From Acidobacteriota bacterium (GTDB lineage Bacteria > Acidobacteriota > Thermoanaerobaculia > Multivoradales > JAHEKO01), in the NCBI GenBank assembly GCA_030597375.1, contig JAUVRX010000005.1, positions 1 to 36,109 on the forward strand: 36,109 bases of DNA. Direction: 5' to 3'. Both the position numbers and the translations under genes were made by a program. Each line of letters opens with the position of its first letter. Positions within the stretch are counted from its first letter, which is position 1. The notes under the pieces are model-generated. The model had not been told where the DNA came from and ran no database searches. It saw nothing but the letters and a program-made list of their open reading frames with translations. Of this stretch, positions 1 through 8,928 are shown piece by piece.

Positions 1-1313
1 AGAGAAAGATCGCCATAGGCCGTCAGAGCCAAAGAGCGGGGAATGGGTGTCGCCGTCATCACCAGCATGTCGGCTCGCTGCCCCTTGCTCTGCAGCGTCT
101 GGCGCTGGGCTACCCCAAACCTGTGCTGCTCATCGACCACCACGAGACCGAGCCGGTCGAAGGCAACCCCTTCCTGAATCAGGGCATGGGTACCAACCGC
201 CAATTGAATTCTTCCAGCCCCCAGAGCGCTGCGGACTTCCTCGGATCGACCACCTGAGCCCGTCACCGGAGCCAACCTGACGCGAGGCCCGAGGAGGCGC
301 TTCAAGGTCCTGAAGTGCTGCGCCGCCAGGAGCTCGGTCGGAGCCATGAAGGCTCCCTGCAGGCCGTTCTCCATGGCCGCGACCAGTGCCAAGGCCGCGA
401 CGATCGTCTTGCCGCTGCCGACATCGCCCTGCAAGAGACGAAGCATGGGATAGGGACTCTCCAGGTCGGCCACGATCTGCTCGACGACGCGTTGCTGAGC
501 TGCAGTCAGTCGGAAGGGTAGAACCGCCTGCATCACCTGCCGAAGGGACTGTCCGATCCTGTATGTGTGACCTTTCTGATCTCGGGTCTCGTAGGTCCGC
601 AACAGGCCGAGCTCGATTTGAAGCTCCAGAAACTCCCCATAGATCAACCTCTGGTGAGCCCCACTTCGCCGTTCGTTGAGGAGGCCGACATCGGCGGCGT
701 CTCCGGGCTGGTGGAGCTCCGCCAACGCCTCTCCCCACTTGGCGAGGCCGTAGCGCTGCCTCAGTCGGAGAGGCAGCTCATCCTCCAGACTTCTCAACGG
801 TAACTCGTTCAAGAGCGTGCGAAAAAGACGCCGCAGAAGAGCTGGACCGAGACCGCCCACCGAGCTGTACACTGCGACGATACGCCCACCGAGCAGGGCC
901 TGACTCGCCGGCTCCAAGCTGGCGTTGGCCATCTCGAGGTGAGACCCCTGGCGACGTACGCGACCGTGAAGAAGATACTCTTCCCCATCCTTCGCCTGCT
1001 GCATCAGGTAGGGTCGATTGAACCACGTCGCAGGCAGTCTGCCGGTGTCGTCCTCCAACCAACCCTTGACCATAGAGAGGCCTCGACGCCGAATACGGAT
1101 CTTTCTCAGACCGCCCAATCTGGCTGTCAGTGAGTACATCCCCTCCTCATCGACATCGGCGATCGAGGTCAGACGGCGACGGTCTTCGTAGCGAAAGGGC
1201 AGGTGATAGAGGAGATCCCGCGCCGTTCGGAAACCTGCCGCGGCCAGTGATCGGGCTCGAACTGGCCCGATGCCACGCAGTTCGGTCAGACGACTGTCAA
1301 GATCCAGGGACAT
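1..1313 (-). CDS. recG: ATP-dependent DNA helicase RecG (partial, C-terminus beyond left edge)
   Basis: RecG remodels stalled replication forks and branch-migrates Holliday junctions. I translated the reverse strand from the ATG at 1313 and found one open frame of about 437 codons to the window edge. The ORF track omits it because it has no stop here; the track ORFs at 130-738 and 778-1062 are shadows. The N-terminus (MSLDLDSRLTELRGIGPVRA) is the usual RecG wedge-region opening with a helix-hairpin-helix-like GIGPVRA. An OB-fold wedge region follows, then helicase motif I GDVGSGKT, motif II DEQH and motif III TATPIPRSLAL. No upstream in-frame start exists before a stop, so the ATG is firm although its Shine-Dalgarno is weak. 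It lies 105 nt downstream of the cNMP/FHA gene and is probably co-transcribed. Helicase motifs IV-VI fall outside the window. Confidence 0.96.
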   Translation of the reverse strand, partial: MSLDLDSRLTELRGIGPVRARSLAAAGFRTARDLLYHLPFRYEDRRRLTSIADVDEEGMYSLTARLGGLRKIRIRRRGLSMVKGWLEDDTGRLPATWFNRPYLMQQAKDGEEYLLHGRVRRQGSHLEMANASLEPASQALLGGRIVAVYSSVGGLGPALLRRLFRTLLNELPLRSLEDELPLRLRQRYGLAKWGEALAELHQPGDAADVGLLNERRSGAHQRLIYGEFLELQIELGLLRTYETRDQKGHTYRIGQSLRQVMQAVLPFRLTAAQQRVVEQIVADLESPYPMLRLLQGDVGSGKTIVAALALVAAMENGLQGAFMAPTELLAAQHFRTLKRLLGPRVRLAPVTGSGGRSEEVRSALGAGRIQLAVGTHALIQEGVAFDRLGLVVVDEQHRFGVAQRQTLQSKGQRADMLVMTATPIPRSLALTAYGDLS

Positions 1314-1418
1314 CGATGCCTGAAGCCAGGGTCGCCTGATTCGCGGGGTCTGTTCTGGCCTGGGGATGTTCGGCCTCTGCCGCTCTGATGTCGTGCCGAG
1401 TCTCTGTCGAGATGCCGC

Positions 1419-2198
1419 TCAATCGCACGAGAAGGAAAGCTCCACGAGGCCGAAGCGCACCTGGTCGCCCGCTTTCACCTCTACTGGAACGCCGGTGCGA
1501 ATTCGCTTGCCGTTGAGGAATGTCCCGTTGGTGGCCCCGATGTCCTCTACCAACATGTAGCCTTGCCCCTCCCTGTACATCTTGGCGTGTCTGCGGCTAC
1601 TGGAGCGCTCCGGATCCACAGCGGTCAGGTCCAGCTCCGGGCTTATGCCGGTTACCGGATCCTGCCGACCGATGGTCATCGAGCCGCTCACGGGAAGGTG
1701 GAATACCGAACCGCTTTCGGCATGGCCAAGACTGCCCGGACCAGGTTCCACTTCGACCACCTGAGGCCTCAGCTTGGTGGCCAGATCCAGGCGTTCTTCC
1801 TCCGAATCGAGCACCTCCCGTAGCAGCTCGTCCGTAGTGCGCACCCGTCGAGAGAGCTTGCGCATGATGCGGACACCAATCTCCGGATTCGCTCGCAACA
1901 TCGAATCGAAAGTGGCACTGTCGATGACGATGAGCCGCGCTGAGGTCGACGCTCTCGCACAGGCGTTGCGCGGCAGCTCCTCCAGGATCGACATCTCGCC
2001 AAAGAAGTCGCCTTTCTCGAGTATTGCCAGATGGCGTTCTCGATCGGCAACAACCTGAAAAATCTCCACCTGCCCCTGCTGGATGATGAACATCTCAGTG
2101 CCGAGCTCGCCCTCCCGGAAGACGTACTGCCCGGCAGCGACTTCGAGGGTTCGATCGGCGGATGGCCCGTGACTACTGACGACGATTTCAGGACTCAT
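1419..2198 (-). CDS. Cyclic-nucleotide-binding plus FHA domain protein
   Basis: This 259-residue protein fuses two sensory modules. Residues about 15-125 form a CRP-type cyclic-nucleotide-binding barrel whose phosphate-binding cassette FGEMSILEELPRNACARA keeps the Glu and Arg that contact cyclic nucleotide. Residues about 170-258 form a forkhead-associated domain with IGR, SSRRHA and TNGTFLNG, the residues that hold phosphothreonine. A helical linker (about 105-150) joins them. There is no DNA-binding helix-turn-helix, signal peptide or membrane segment, so it is probably a cytoplasmic signalling adaptor rather than a transcription factor. It sits between rnpB and recG on the same strand. The start is the ATG at 2198 without an obvious Shine-Dalgarno. 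Ligand and partner are unknown; the domain calls are strong, the role is inferred. Confidence 0.9.
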   Translation of the reverse strand: MSPEIVVSSHGPSADRTLEVAAGQYVFREGELGTEMFIIQQGQVEIFQVVADRERHLAILEKGDFFGEMSILEELPRNACARASTSARLIVIDSATFDSMLRANPEIGVRIMRKLSRRVRTTDELLREVLDSEEERLDLATKLRPQVVEVEPGPGSLGHAESGSVFHLPVSGSMTIGRQDPVTGISPELDLTAVDPERSSSRRHAKMYREGQGYMLVEDIGATNGTFLNGKRIRTGVPVEVKAGDQVRFGLVELSFSCD

Positions 2199-2293
2199 AG
2201 AAGGTCACCATCACTTCTTTCGACATCGAGAAGAGATATCTCATCAACAGGACCCTACAGCGCCGGCACTGGTAGGGGCTCGAAGAGAAAACC

Positions 2294-2707
<414 letters not shown>

Positions 2708-2717
2708 CGCAATCTCT

Positions 2718-2723
2718 ATTCTA
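2718..2723 (-). promoter_or_regulatory. Candidate -10 element for rnpB
   Basis: TAGAAT on the minus strand ends 10 nt before the first P1 nucleotide, which would place transcription initiation almost exactly at the RNase P RNA 5' end. No good -35 hexamer is seen 16-18 bp upstream, so this is a position-based inference. Confidence 0.4.
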
Positions 2724-2782
2724 CAGTGCAATCTCCGGGGGACCGCCTCAGGAACGAATCGTCCGAGGGTGCTGTCGAAACC

Positions 2783-4339
2783 TCAGTCCTTCGAGCCCCT
2801 ACCCAGAAGTGAGCGCAAGACCTGCGAGAAGCTCTTCTTGCCACTCCGTTTCGCTGCCGATCCCAGGCGATCCAACGACTCCTTTGCGGCAATGACTTCA
2901 GGCCCCAGTTCGAGTGCCGCTCGATACTCCTCCTGGGCGCGATTCAGCTCGCCTTTTCGTTCGAGCAACTGGCCGAGACGCAGCCGTAGGGATCCGTCCC
3001 CAGGCTTCGATTCGACAGCGCGAACCATATTCTGAACTGCCCGGTCCAGCCACCGCGGATTGTACGATTCACACTCTGCGAGCAAGGCAAGGTACTCACT
3101 GGCCGGATCGATCTTGACGGCCTGCTCGAGAAGTTGGATCGCGGGATGAAACTCCTGGCGATCGGCCAAGCCCCTCGCCAACTGGAAATTTCGTTGCGCC
3201 ACCGATTTCTTCTCAGCCTGGCGCTCCTCGGCAGAGGCAGAGTCTGTCTCGCTGTTCTTCAAGGGGCCGACCGTTCGGAGATACTCGGCCCGGCGCTCGG
3301 AGTCACTCAGTGTGAAGTAGGCCTCGGTGGCGCGCTCGAGCAGGAGCCCGAGAGCCCCTTCCCCACCCGCCAGCGCCAACCGTTCAGCATGAATCGGGTG
3401 CACCATCCGGCCCAACTCCGTGAATGCCCGGTGAACCTCTTCGACGCTGCTCTCAGGGCCGACCGCGAGAAGCTCGAAAAAAGTCATGTCCCCCATCCTC
3501 CCGAGGAGGTTCCCCAGTAACTCCCTGTGCTCCGGTGTCGACAGCGTCACAGGATCTTGCTCGAGGCTCTTGGCGATGCGCTCCGACAGGCGCTGGACCA
3601 ATTCCGAGCCGAACGAGATCGATCCCGAACTGCCGACCGGAGCGGACTCCCCGCGGATCAGACCCGCGGCAAGGAGTCGGCAGAGATTCTCCAGGATCTC
3701 TCGCCTCTCCACATTCAGCTGCTGAATGAGGTCGCCAACAGCCAGGGGCCTCTCGAGGCCCGACAGCAGGAATGCCTCCTCTGGATCCAGATCGAATCTG
3801 TGAGACTCCGAGTCGTCCACCGATGAAGCCACCAGGCGCGAAAGCTCACCCCCCATCTGACGGAGCAGACCCCTCTCATCCTCGCCTCGTACCGCCGCTT
3901 CCATGACCAGTCGGCCGGTCGGGAGCGGGCCGATCAGATCCAATCGAATCTGGCCGGCGCCATCGACGAAGTGACAGGATTCTCTGGCGCAGGGATGGAG
4001 AAGATCGGTCAATTCGGCGATCAGACGTCTGGTGGCCAAGCGTGCTTCGACGGCCTGTTGGCGGACAGGCCCCGATCCCGAAGTCTCAACGGCACGTTGC
4101 TTCCCCTCCACCCTGCCCCCCGCCTGACGCTGAATCGCCCTCTGCGAATCGGCCCAGGCCGTGGCTGCCGCCTCGAAGGGATGCTCCGGAGAGAGATAGA
4201 GGTCGCCACCTACGAAGAACAACTGGCCGCGAATATCTGCCGAATCCAGACCCAGCCGACCGGTCCACCCCTCCAGACAGGCTCTCCGAATCGCATCGAA
4301 GAAGCGGATCTCTGACGGCTCTCTAGGCTCGGTCGACAT
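2783..4339 (-). CDS. DUF4388 / J-like / TPR protein
   Basis: This 518-residue cytoplasmic protein has three recognisable parts. Residues about 10-70 resemble a DUF4388 domain (GWTGRLGLDS..GQLFFVGGDLY), common in regulators of Myxococcota and Acidobacteriota. Residues about 285-355 resemble a J-domain (TFFELLAVGPESSVEEVHRA ... AYFTLSDSERRAEY), but the Hsp70-activating HPD tripeptide reads HPI, so stimulation of DnaK is doubtful. Residues about 380-495 form TPR-like helical repeats ending in a basic tail. The central region (about 180-235) resembles a winged-helix fold. There is no catalytic motif. It lies between uvrC and rnpB on the same strand, 63 nt from uvrC. A scaffold or signalling role is inferred from the domains only. 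Confidence 0.85.
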   Translation of the reverse strand: MSTEPREPSEIRFFDAIRRACLEGWTGRLGLDSADIRGQLFFVGGDLYLSPEHPFEAAATAWADSQRAIQRQAGGRVEGKQRAVETSGSGPVRQQAVEARLATRRLIAELTDLLHPCARESCHFVDGAGQIRLDLIGPLPTGRLVMEAAVRGEDERGLLRQMGGELSRLVASSVDDSESHRFDLDPEEAFLLSGLERPLAVGDLIQQLNVERREILENLCRLLAAGLIRGESAPVGSSGSISFGSELVQRLSERIAKSLEQDPVTLSTPEHRELLGNLLGRMGDMTFFELLAVGPESSVEEVHRAFTELGRMVHPIHAERLALAGGEGALGLLLERATEAYFTLSDSERRAEYLRTVGPLKNSETDSASAEERQAEKKSVAQRNFQLARGLADRQEFHPAIQLLEQAVKIDPASEYLALLAECESYNPRWLDRAVQNMVRAVESKPGDGSLRLRLGQLLERKGELNRAQEEYRAALELGPEVIAAKESLDRLGSAAKRSGKKSFSQVLRSLLGRGSKD

Positions 4340-4402
4340 AACTTGTCCGGGACTTGCGTGATCTGATTCTACCGAATGGTTGCAGCCCTTTCTGTGAACT
4401 GA

Positions 4403-6217
4403 TCAACCTTCGCTTCGCCCCGTCTCGTCGCTCAATTGGTCGAAGACTCTACCTCCCAACACAGGCCCGAGAGCTTTCACCAACTCATCCCGTGGAGCCG
4501 TTCTCAGCTGCCCGACGCTGCCAAACTGTCGAAGTAGCAGCTTGCGTCGCCTTGGCCCGATGCCGGGGATTCCATCCAATTCACTCGCCAGACTTGTCTT
4601 CGAGCGGCGTTTTCGATGCCGAGAGAGTGCGAACCTGTGAGCCTCATCGCGCAGCTGCTGGAGGAGCCGCAGGCCGGCATCGCGACGGGGGAGCCGCACC
4701 GCCTCCGGCCGATCCGGCAGGTACAGTTCCTCGTTCACCTTGGCCAGCGCCACGACCGAAGTCTCTTCGACCCCCAACTCCACAAGAGCGCTCAGAGCCG
4801 CGTTGAGTTGTCCGCGCCCTCCGTCGATGAGTATCAGATCCGGCATCGCGCCCAATTCGTCGAGCCTCCTACGGTAGCGCCGCTCCACGGCCTGCCGAAT
4901 CGACGCCAGGTCATCGGCTTTCTCTTGGTTCCTGATGTTGAAGCTCCGATACTCCGATTTCTTCATTCGCCCCTGCTCCCACACTACCAACGATGCCACC
5001 GTCTCGCTGCCGTGGAGCGTTGCCACATCGAAGCCCTCGATTCGTAGCGGCACTTCTGGCAGCCCCAGGTGCTCCTGCAGGGCCTGCGCTGCCCTCTGAC
5101 CTCCGCCCGAGTCGGTTCGAAACCTCCGCCGATGCGCCAAAGCCGCGTTCTTCTGGGCCAGGGCCACACGCTGCGCCTTCGGCCCCCGCGACGGTAGCCT
5201 GATGTAGACCCGTTCGCCCTTTCTCTCGCTCAGCCACTCGGCCAGCGTTCCCTGTCCTTCGATTGGAAAAGGCAAGTGAATCTCGCGCGGGATGAACGTC
5301 GTTCGTTGGTAGATCTGGGGAAGCATCTCCGACAGCACCAGCTCCTTCGAAACCTCTTGCCTACCCTCCCAGAACAGTTCTCGGCGATCGAGGACCTGTC
5401 CGCCTCTCATCACCAAGGCGCAGATCGCAGCATCGCCCCCCGTTGCTTGGACTCCGTAGACATCGACGTCCTCTCCGCGTACGGAAGAGAGCTTTTGCTG
5501 CTGCGTCACCGATTCGATCCCGTGAATCAGATCGCGGATCTGTGCTGCTCGTTCGAATTGCAGGGAATCTGCCTGTGCGGCCATTTCCTGCCGCAAGGTC
5601 TTCAGCAGCTCGTCATTCCTACCAGCCAGGAACAGCCTCGCTGCAACCACCGCTTGATCGTAGGCCGCTTTTGTGGTCAATCCATCCACGCAAGGACCCA
5701 GGCATCGTCGCATGTCGTGGTAGAGGCAGGGCCTGGGTAAGGAGCCATCGATATCGATCCGACAGACCCTGATCTCGAAGAGCTTCTGCACCAGCTTGAT
5801 CGCGCGCCGCGCCAGGCCACCGGGCAGGTAGGGCCCGAAATACTCGGCCCCGTCCCGTCGGATCCGACGGGTAAAGGCCACCCTCGGATAGTCTTCGAGC
5901 GTCAACTTCACATAGGGGTAGGTCTTGTCGTCGCGCAGGAGAATGTTGTAGCGCGGTCGCCTGTTCTTGATCCAGTTGTTCTCCAGGAGGAGGGCCTCTG
6001 CTGCCGTGTCGGTCACGACAACCTCCACGTCGACCGCCTCACGGAGCATGGCCCCGATACGCGCCTCATGCTGGCCAGACAGATAGGTGGCCGTACGCTT
6101 GCGCAGCGAGCTGGCCTTGCCGACATAGAGCGGACGTGCCTCGGCATCCTGAAAGATGTAGATGCCAGGTCGGTCCGGGAGCTGCCGAATCCGCTGCGCT
6201 AGAGCGGAGCTCACCAT
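4403..6217 (-). CDS. uvrC: Excinuclease ABC subunit C (UvrC)
   Basis: UvrC makes both incisions around bulky DNA lesions that UvrA and UvrB have marked. The 604 residues match the family length and order. An N-terminal GIY-YIG nuclease (about 12-95) contains GIYIF and LYVGKA and makes the 3' cut. A UVR motif (about 200-240; LQFERAAQIRDLI) binds UvrB. The RNase H-like domain (about 380-540) carries GSETVASLVV, LILIDGGRGQL and the SRHRKRRS region and makes the 5' cut. C-terminal tandem helix-hairpin-helix motifs (LDGIPGIGPRRRKLLLRQFG) bind DNA. The ATG at 6217 lies 23 nt after the uvrB stop, so the two nucleotide-excision-repair genes are almost certainly co-transcribed. Confidence 0.97.
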   Translation of the reverse strand: MVSSALAQRIRQLPDRPGIYIFQDAEARPLYVGKASSLRKRTATYLSGQHEARIGAMLREAVDVEVVVTDTAAEALLLENNWIKNRRPRYNILLRDDKTYPYVKLTLEDYPRVAFTRRIRRDGAEYFGPYLPGGLARRAIKLVQKLFEIRVCRIDIDGSLPRPCLYHDMRRCLGPCVDGLTTKAAYDQAVVAARLFLAGRNDELLKTLRQEMAAQADSLQFERAAQIRDLIHGIESVTQQQKLSSVRGEDVDVYGVQATGGDAAICALVMRGGQVLDRRELFWEGRQEVSKELVLSEMLPQIYQRTTFIPREIHLPFPIEGQGTLAEWLSERKGERVYIRLPSRGPKAQRVALAQKNAALAHRRRFRTDSGGGQRAAQALQEHLGLPEVPLRIEGFDVATLHGSETVASLVVWEQGRMKKSEYRSFNIRNQEKADDLASIRQAVERRYRRRLDELGAMPDLILIDGGRGQLNAALSALVELGVEETSVVALAKVNEELYLPDRPEAVRLPRRDAGLRLLQQLRDEAHRFALSRHRKRRSKTSLASELDGIPGIGPRRRKLLLRQFGSVGQLRTAPRDELVKALGPVLGGRVFDQLSDETGRSEG

Positions 6218-6240
6218 GGTCTCAAGCGAACCACCATTCG

Positions 6241-8232
6241 TCAGGCACTGTAGATCTGGAGCTCCTTGAGCTCACGGAGCTCATCACGAAGGGCAGCAGC
6301 CTCCTCGAACTCGAGGTCTTTGGCGGCCGACTTCATTCGTTTCTCCAGGCTCGCGATCTGCTGACTCAAGGGAAGACCCGAGCGCTCGGCCACGCTCGAG
6401 GGTAGTCGGTCGCCGAGGGAGAAGTAGTCCAGATTGCTCATGGTGACTAGCGGACTGTGGATGTCCTTCAACACGCTCCGAGGTTCGATTCCATTCTCCT
6501 CGTTATAGGCCCTCTGCAGTACCCGGCGGCGTTCGGTTTCGGTCATCGCCCGGCGCATGGAGTCGGTGATCCTGTCGCCATAGAACAGCACCCTGCCGTC
6601 GAGGTTTCTCGCAGCCCGTCCAGCGGTCTGGATCAGGGAAGTCCCACTGCGCAGGAAACCCTCTTTGTCGGCGTCCAACACCGCCACCAGAGCCACCTCG
6701 GGCAGATCCAGACCCTCACGCAAGAGGTTGATGCCCACCAGAACATCGAAGACTCCGCGGCGTAGATCCGTCACGATCTCGACTCTCTCCAGAGTTTCCA
6801 CATCACTGTGGAGGTAGCGCACCCGAACGCCCACCTCTAGCAGGTACTGTGTAAGCTCCTCGGCCATCCGCTTGGTGAGGGTCGTCACCAGGATCCTGTT
6901 GCTCGCCTCTACCACGCGGCGGATCTCAGCCAGCAGGTCATCGACCTGGCCGCTGGCAGGTCGCACCTCGATCTCGGGATCGAGCAGGCCAGTGGGACGA
7001 ACCACTTGTTCTGCAACTACGCCATGCGTGCGCTGCAGCTCCCAGTCGCCGGGTGTCGCCGACACATAGATCCTCTGATTCTCACGACCGTCGAACTCCT
7101 CGAATGTCAATGGGCGGTTATCCAGTGCACTTGGCAGCCGGAAGCCGTACTCGACAAGGGTCTCCTTTCGAGATCGATCACCGTGGTACATACCCCTTAC
7201 CTGCGGAATCGACTGATGGCTCTCGTCGATCATCAGGAGGCTATCGTCCGGCAGGTAGTCCAAGAGGGTTGGAGGCGCCTCTCCAGGCCTTCTGCCTGAC
7301 AGGTGCCGGGAGTAGTTCTCGATCCCATGGCAATAACCGATCTCGCGTAGCATCTCGAGATCGAAGCGGGTGCGCTGATCCAGCCGCTGTGCCTCGAGCA
7401 GTCTTTCCTGGGCTTCGAGCTCGGACAACCGCTCCCCGAGCTCGCGCTGAATCCCCTCGATAGCTTTCTCCAATTGGTCCCTGGGGGTCACATAGTGGGT
7501 CTTCGGAAAGATGCCGATCCGGTCCAGTTCCTCCGTAGAGTCGCCCCTGAGCAGGTCGAAACGTGAGATCTTCTCGATCTCGTCGCCGAAGTACTCCACC
7601 CGGTACCCCATCTCCTCGTAGGCCGGAAACACCTCGAGCACATCGCCTCGCGCCCTGAAACTGCCCGGGAAGAGGTCCATCGAGGTCCGCTCGTACTGCA
7701 TCTCGACCAGCTTTCGCATGGCCGACTCCATGCCGTCGTCCTCTCCAAGGGCGAAGAACTGAAGCATCCCGTGGAAGGTCTCCGGAGAACCGAGGCCGTA
7801 AATGCAAGACACGGAGGAGATGATCACGACATCGCGACGTTCAAACAGCACCTTCGTCGCCCTCAATCGCAATCGATCGATCTCTTCGTTGATACTCGTT
7901 TCCTTTTCGATGTAGGTGTTACTTTGAGGCACGTAGGCTTCTGGCTGATAGTAGTCGTAGTAGGAAACGAAATATTCCACGGAGTTGTGCGGGAAGAAGC
8001 TCCTGAATTCCTGATACAACTGAGCCGCCAGCGTCTTGTTGTGCGACAGGATCAGGGTAGGCCGATTGACCTCCTCGATGACCTTGGCCATCGTGAAGGT
8101 CTTCCCCGAGCCGGTAACACCGAGCAGGACCTGCTCCTTCAGACCGCTCTCGAGGCCTTCCACGAGCTGTCGAATGGCCTCCGGCTGGTGACCCTGGGGA
8201 ACCAGCGGGGATTCGAGGATGAACCTGTCCAT
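6241..8232 (-). CDS. uvrB: Excinuclease ABC subunit B (UvrB)
   Basis: UvrB is the damage-verifying helicase-like subunit of nucleotide excision repair. At 663 residues it is full length. It shows Walker A GVTGSGKT (about residue 40), [15 protein letters not shown], the damage-probing beta-hairpin [12 protein letters not shown], the interaction segment around [15 protein letters not shown], the helicase box [11 protein letters not shown], motif [11 protein letters not shown], and a C-terminal UVR motif ([16 protein letters not shown]) that contacts UvrC. The ATG at 8232 gives the canonical N-terminus ([17 protein letters not shown]). It is preceded by the small membrane-protein gene, 33 nt away, and followed at once by uvrC. 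No uvrA is present in the window. Confidence 0.98.
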   Translation of the reverse strand: MDRFILESPLVPQGHQPEAIRQLVEGLESGLKEQVLLGVTGSGKTFTMAKVIEEVNRPTLILSHNKTLAAQLYQEFRSFFPHNSVEYFVSYYDYYQPEAYVPQSNTYIEKETSINEEIDRLRLRATKVLFERRDVVIISSVSCIYGLGSPETFHGMLQFFALGEDDGMESAMRKLVEMQYERTSMDLFPGSFRARGDVLEVFPAYEEMGYRVEYFGDEIEKISRFDLLRGDSTEELDRIGIFPKTHYVTPRDQLEKAIEGIQRELGERLSELEAQERLLEAQRLDQRTRFDLEMLREIGYCHGIENYSRHLSGRRPGEAPPTLLDYLPDDSLLMIDESHQSIPQVRGMYHGDRSRKETLVEYGFRLPSALDNRPLTFEEFDGRENQRIYVSATPGDWELQRTHGVVAEQVVRPTGLLDPEIEVRPASGQVDDLLAEIRRVVEASNRILVTTLTKRMAEELTQYLLEVGVRVRYLHSDVETLERVEIVTDLRRGVFDVLVGINLLREGLDLPEVALVAVLDADKEGFLRSGTSLIQTAGRAARNLDGRVLFYGDRITDSMRRAMTETERRRVLQRAYNEENGIEPRSVLKDIHSPLVTMSNLDYFSLGDRLPSSVAERSGLPLSQQIASLEKRMKSAAKDLEFEEAAALRDELRELKELQIYSA

Positions 8233-8265
8233 ACGCAGGATTGTACAAAGCCGGGAAGAGCGGGC

Positions 8266-8787
8266 TCACTGATCCGGATTCGTTACCAGGCGTGATGCGT
8301 CAACTGCAGGCACCTCGACAAGGCCGGCCTCGGGTGGGTCGACGCCATGGCCAGCGCTCCTTCCCGAGACACGATCCAGAGCCTCGATCAGCTCCTGGAC
8401 CTCCTCACGGCTGAGCCTCTTGGGTTCGTCGCCGAGAGCATCTCGAAACATCCCCTGAAGATCTCGGAGACCTTCGGGGCTGACGCGATCCTCCTGTACG
8501 GTTTCGATTGCCGCGTCGAACGCTCTTGACAGCTCGGTTCTCTCTTGCTCGGTGATATTCGCTGGCAACGACTCCTCGATCTCCGCTTCCAGCTCACCCA
8601 TCATCCATCCAAAGATGTCCTTCGCTTTGAGAAGAAAGACCATCGAACCGATGCCGAGCAGAAGTATCAGGGCTCCACATCCGATAAGCGCACGGCGGGA
8701 TCCCCCGGCCCACCTGGGCCTCGGCCCCTGAGGGGAGAAGGGCTCCCCACCCATCTCTACCCGCCCCTGGTCTGATTGGCTCTGCAT
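8266..8787 (-). CDS. Unknown single-pass membrane protein
   Basis: I do not recognise this family. The 173 residues have a hydrophilic N-terminus of about 30 residues, one strong membrane segment (about 33-53; RALIGCGALILLLGIGSMVFLL) and a mainly acidic, helical domain (about 60-140) rich in Glu, Arg and Leu. The tail is Pro/Val-rich. There is no signal cleavage site or lipobox. The ATG has a good Shine-Dalgarno (AAGGGGAAGCT). It is the first gene of the minus-strand run leading to uvrB, 33 nt upstream. Nothing in the sequence links it to repair; adjacency may be incidental. Coding status is supported by its position in the operon, the Shine-Dalgarno and a protein-like composition. Confidence 0.75.
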   Translation of the reverse strand: MQSQSDQGRVEMGGEPFSPQGPRPRWAGGSRRALIGCGALILLLGIGSMVFLLKAKDIFGWMMGELEAEIEESLPANITEQERTELSRAFDAAIETVQEDRVSPEGLRDLQGMFRDALGDEPKRLSREEVQELIEALDRVSGRSAGHGVDPPEAGLVEVPAVDASRLVTNPDQ

Positions 8788-8867
8788 AGCTTCCCCTTGC
8801 CTTGCTGAGGTTGCGTGTCAGAGAGCATTCTAGTCAGCACTCCCGAGGCTCGCAAATAGGACGAGGC

Positions 8868-8885
8868 TCGACAGGAAACTGTCGA
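8868..8885. other. Short hairpin in the divergent intergenic region
   Basis: TCGACAG-GAAA-CTGTCGA is a perfect 7-bp inverted repeat closed by a GNRA-type tetraloop. It lies between the minus-strand membrane-protein gene and the plus-strand PBP gene. It could be an operator or part of an RNA. It is upstream of the predicted PBP -10 element, so it would not lie in the PBP transcript. Confidence 0.4.
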
Positions 8886-8914
8886 ACCTCTCTGCGTCGA
8901 TTGGCTCGGCCGAA

Positions 8915-8920
8915 TATAAT
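8915..8920 (+). promoter_or_regulatory. -10 element (TATAAT) directly before the PBP1A start
   Basis: A perfect TATAAT ends 8 nt before the GTG start at 8929. With the usual 6-8 nt to the transcription start, the mRNA would begin at or within a base or two of the start codon. The -35 is not recognisable at 16-18 bp. No Shine-Dalgarno precedes the GTG. Confidence 0.5.
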
Positions 8921-8928
8921 CTGCAGCC

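Noticed and set aside
130-738. Minus-strand 202-aa track ORF
   Set aside because: It is a shadow of recG: the real frame, open from 1313 to the edge, carries the helicase motifs GDVGSGKT, DEQH and TATPIPR.
2233-2242. Palindrome GAGATATCTC upstream of the cNMP/FHA gene
   Set aside because: A 10-bp palindrome alone is within chance expectation for 36 kb and has no partner site nearby.
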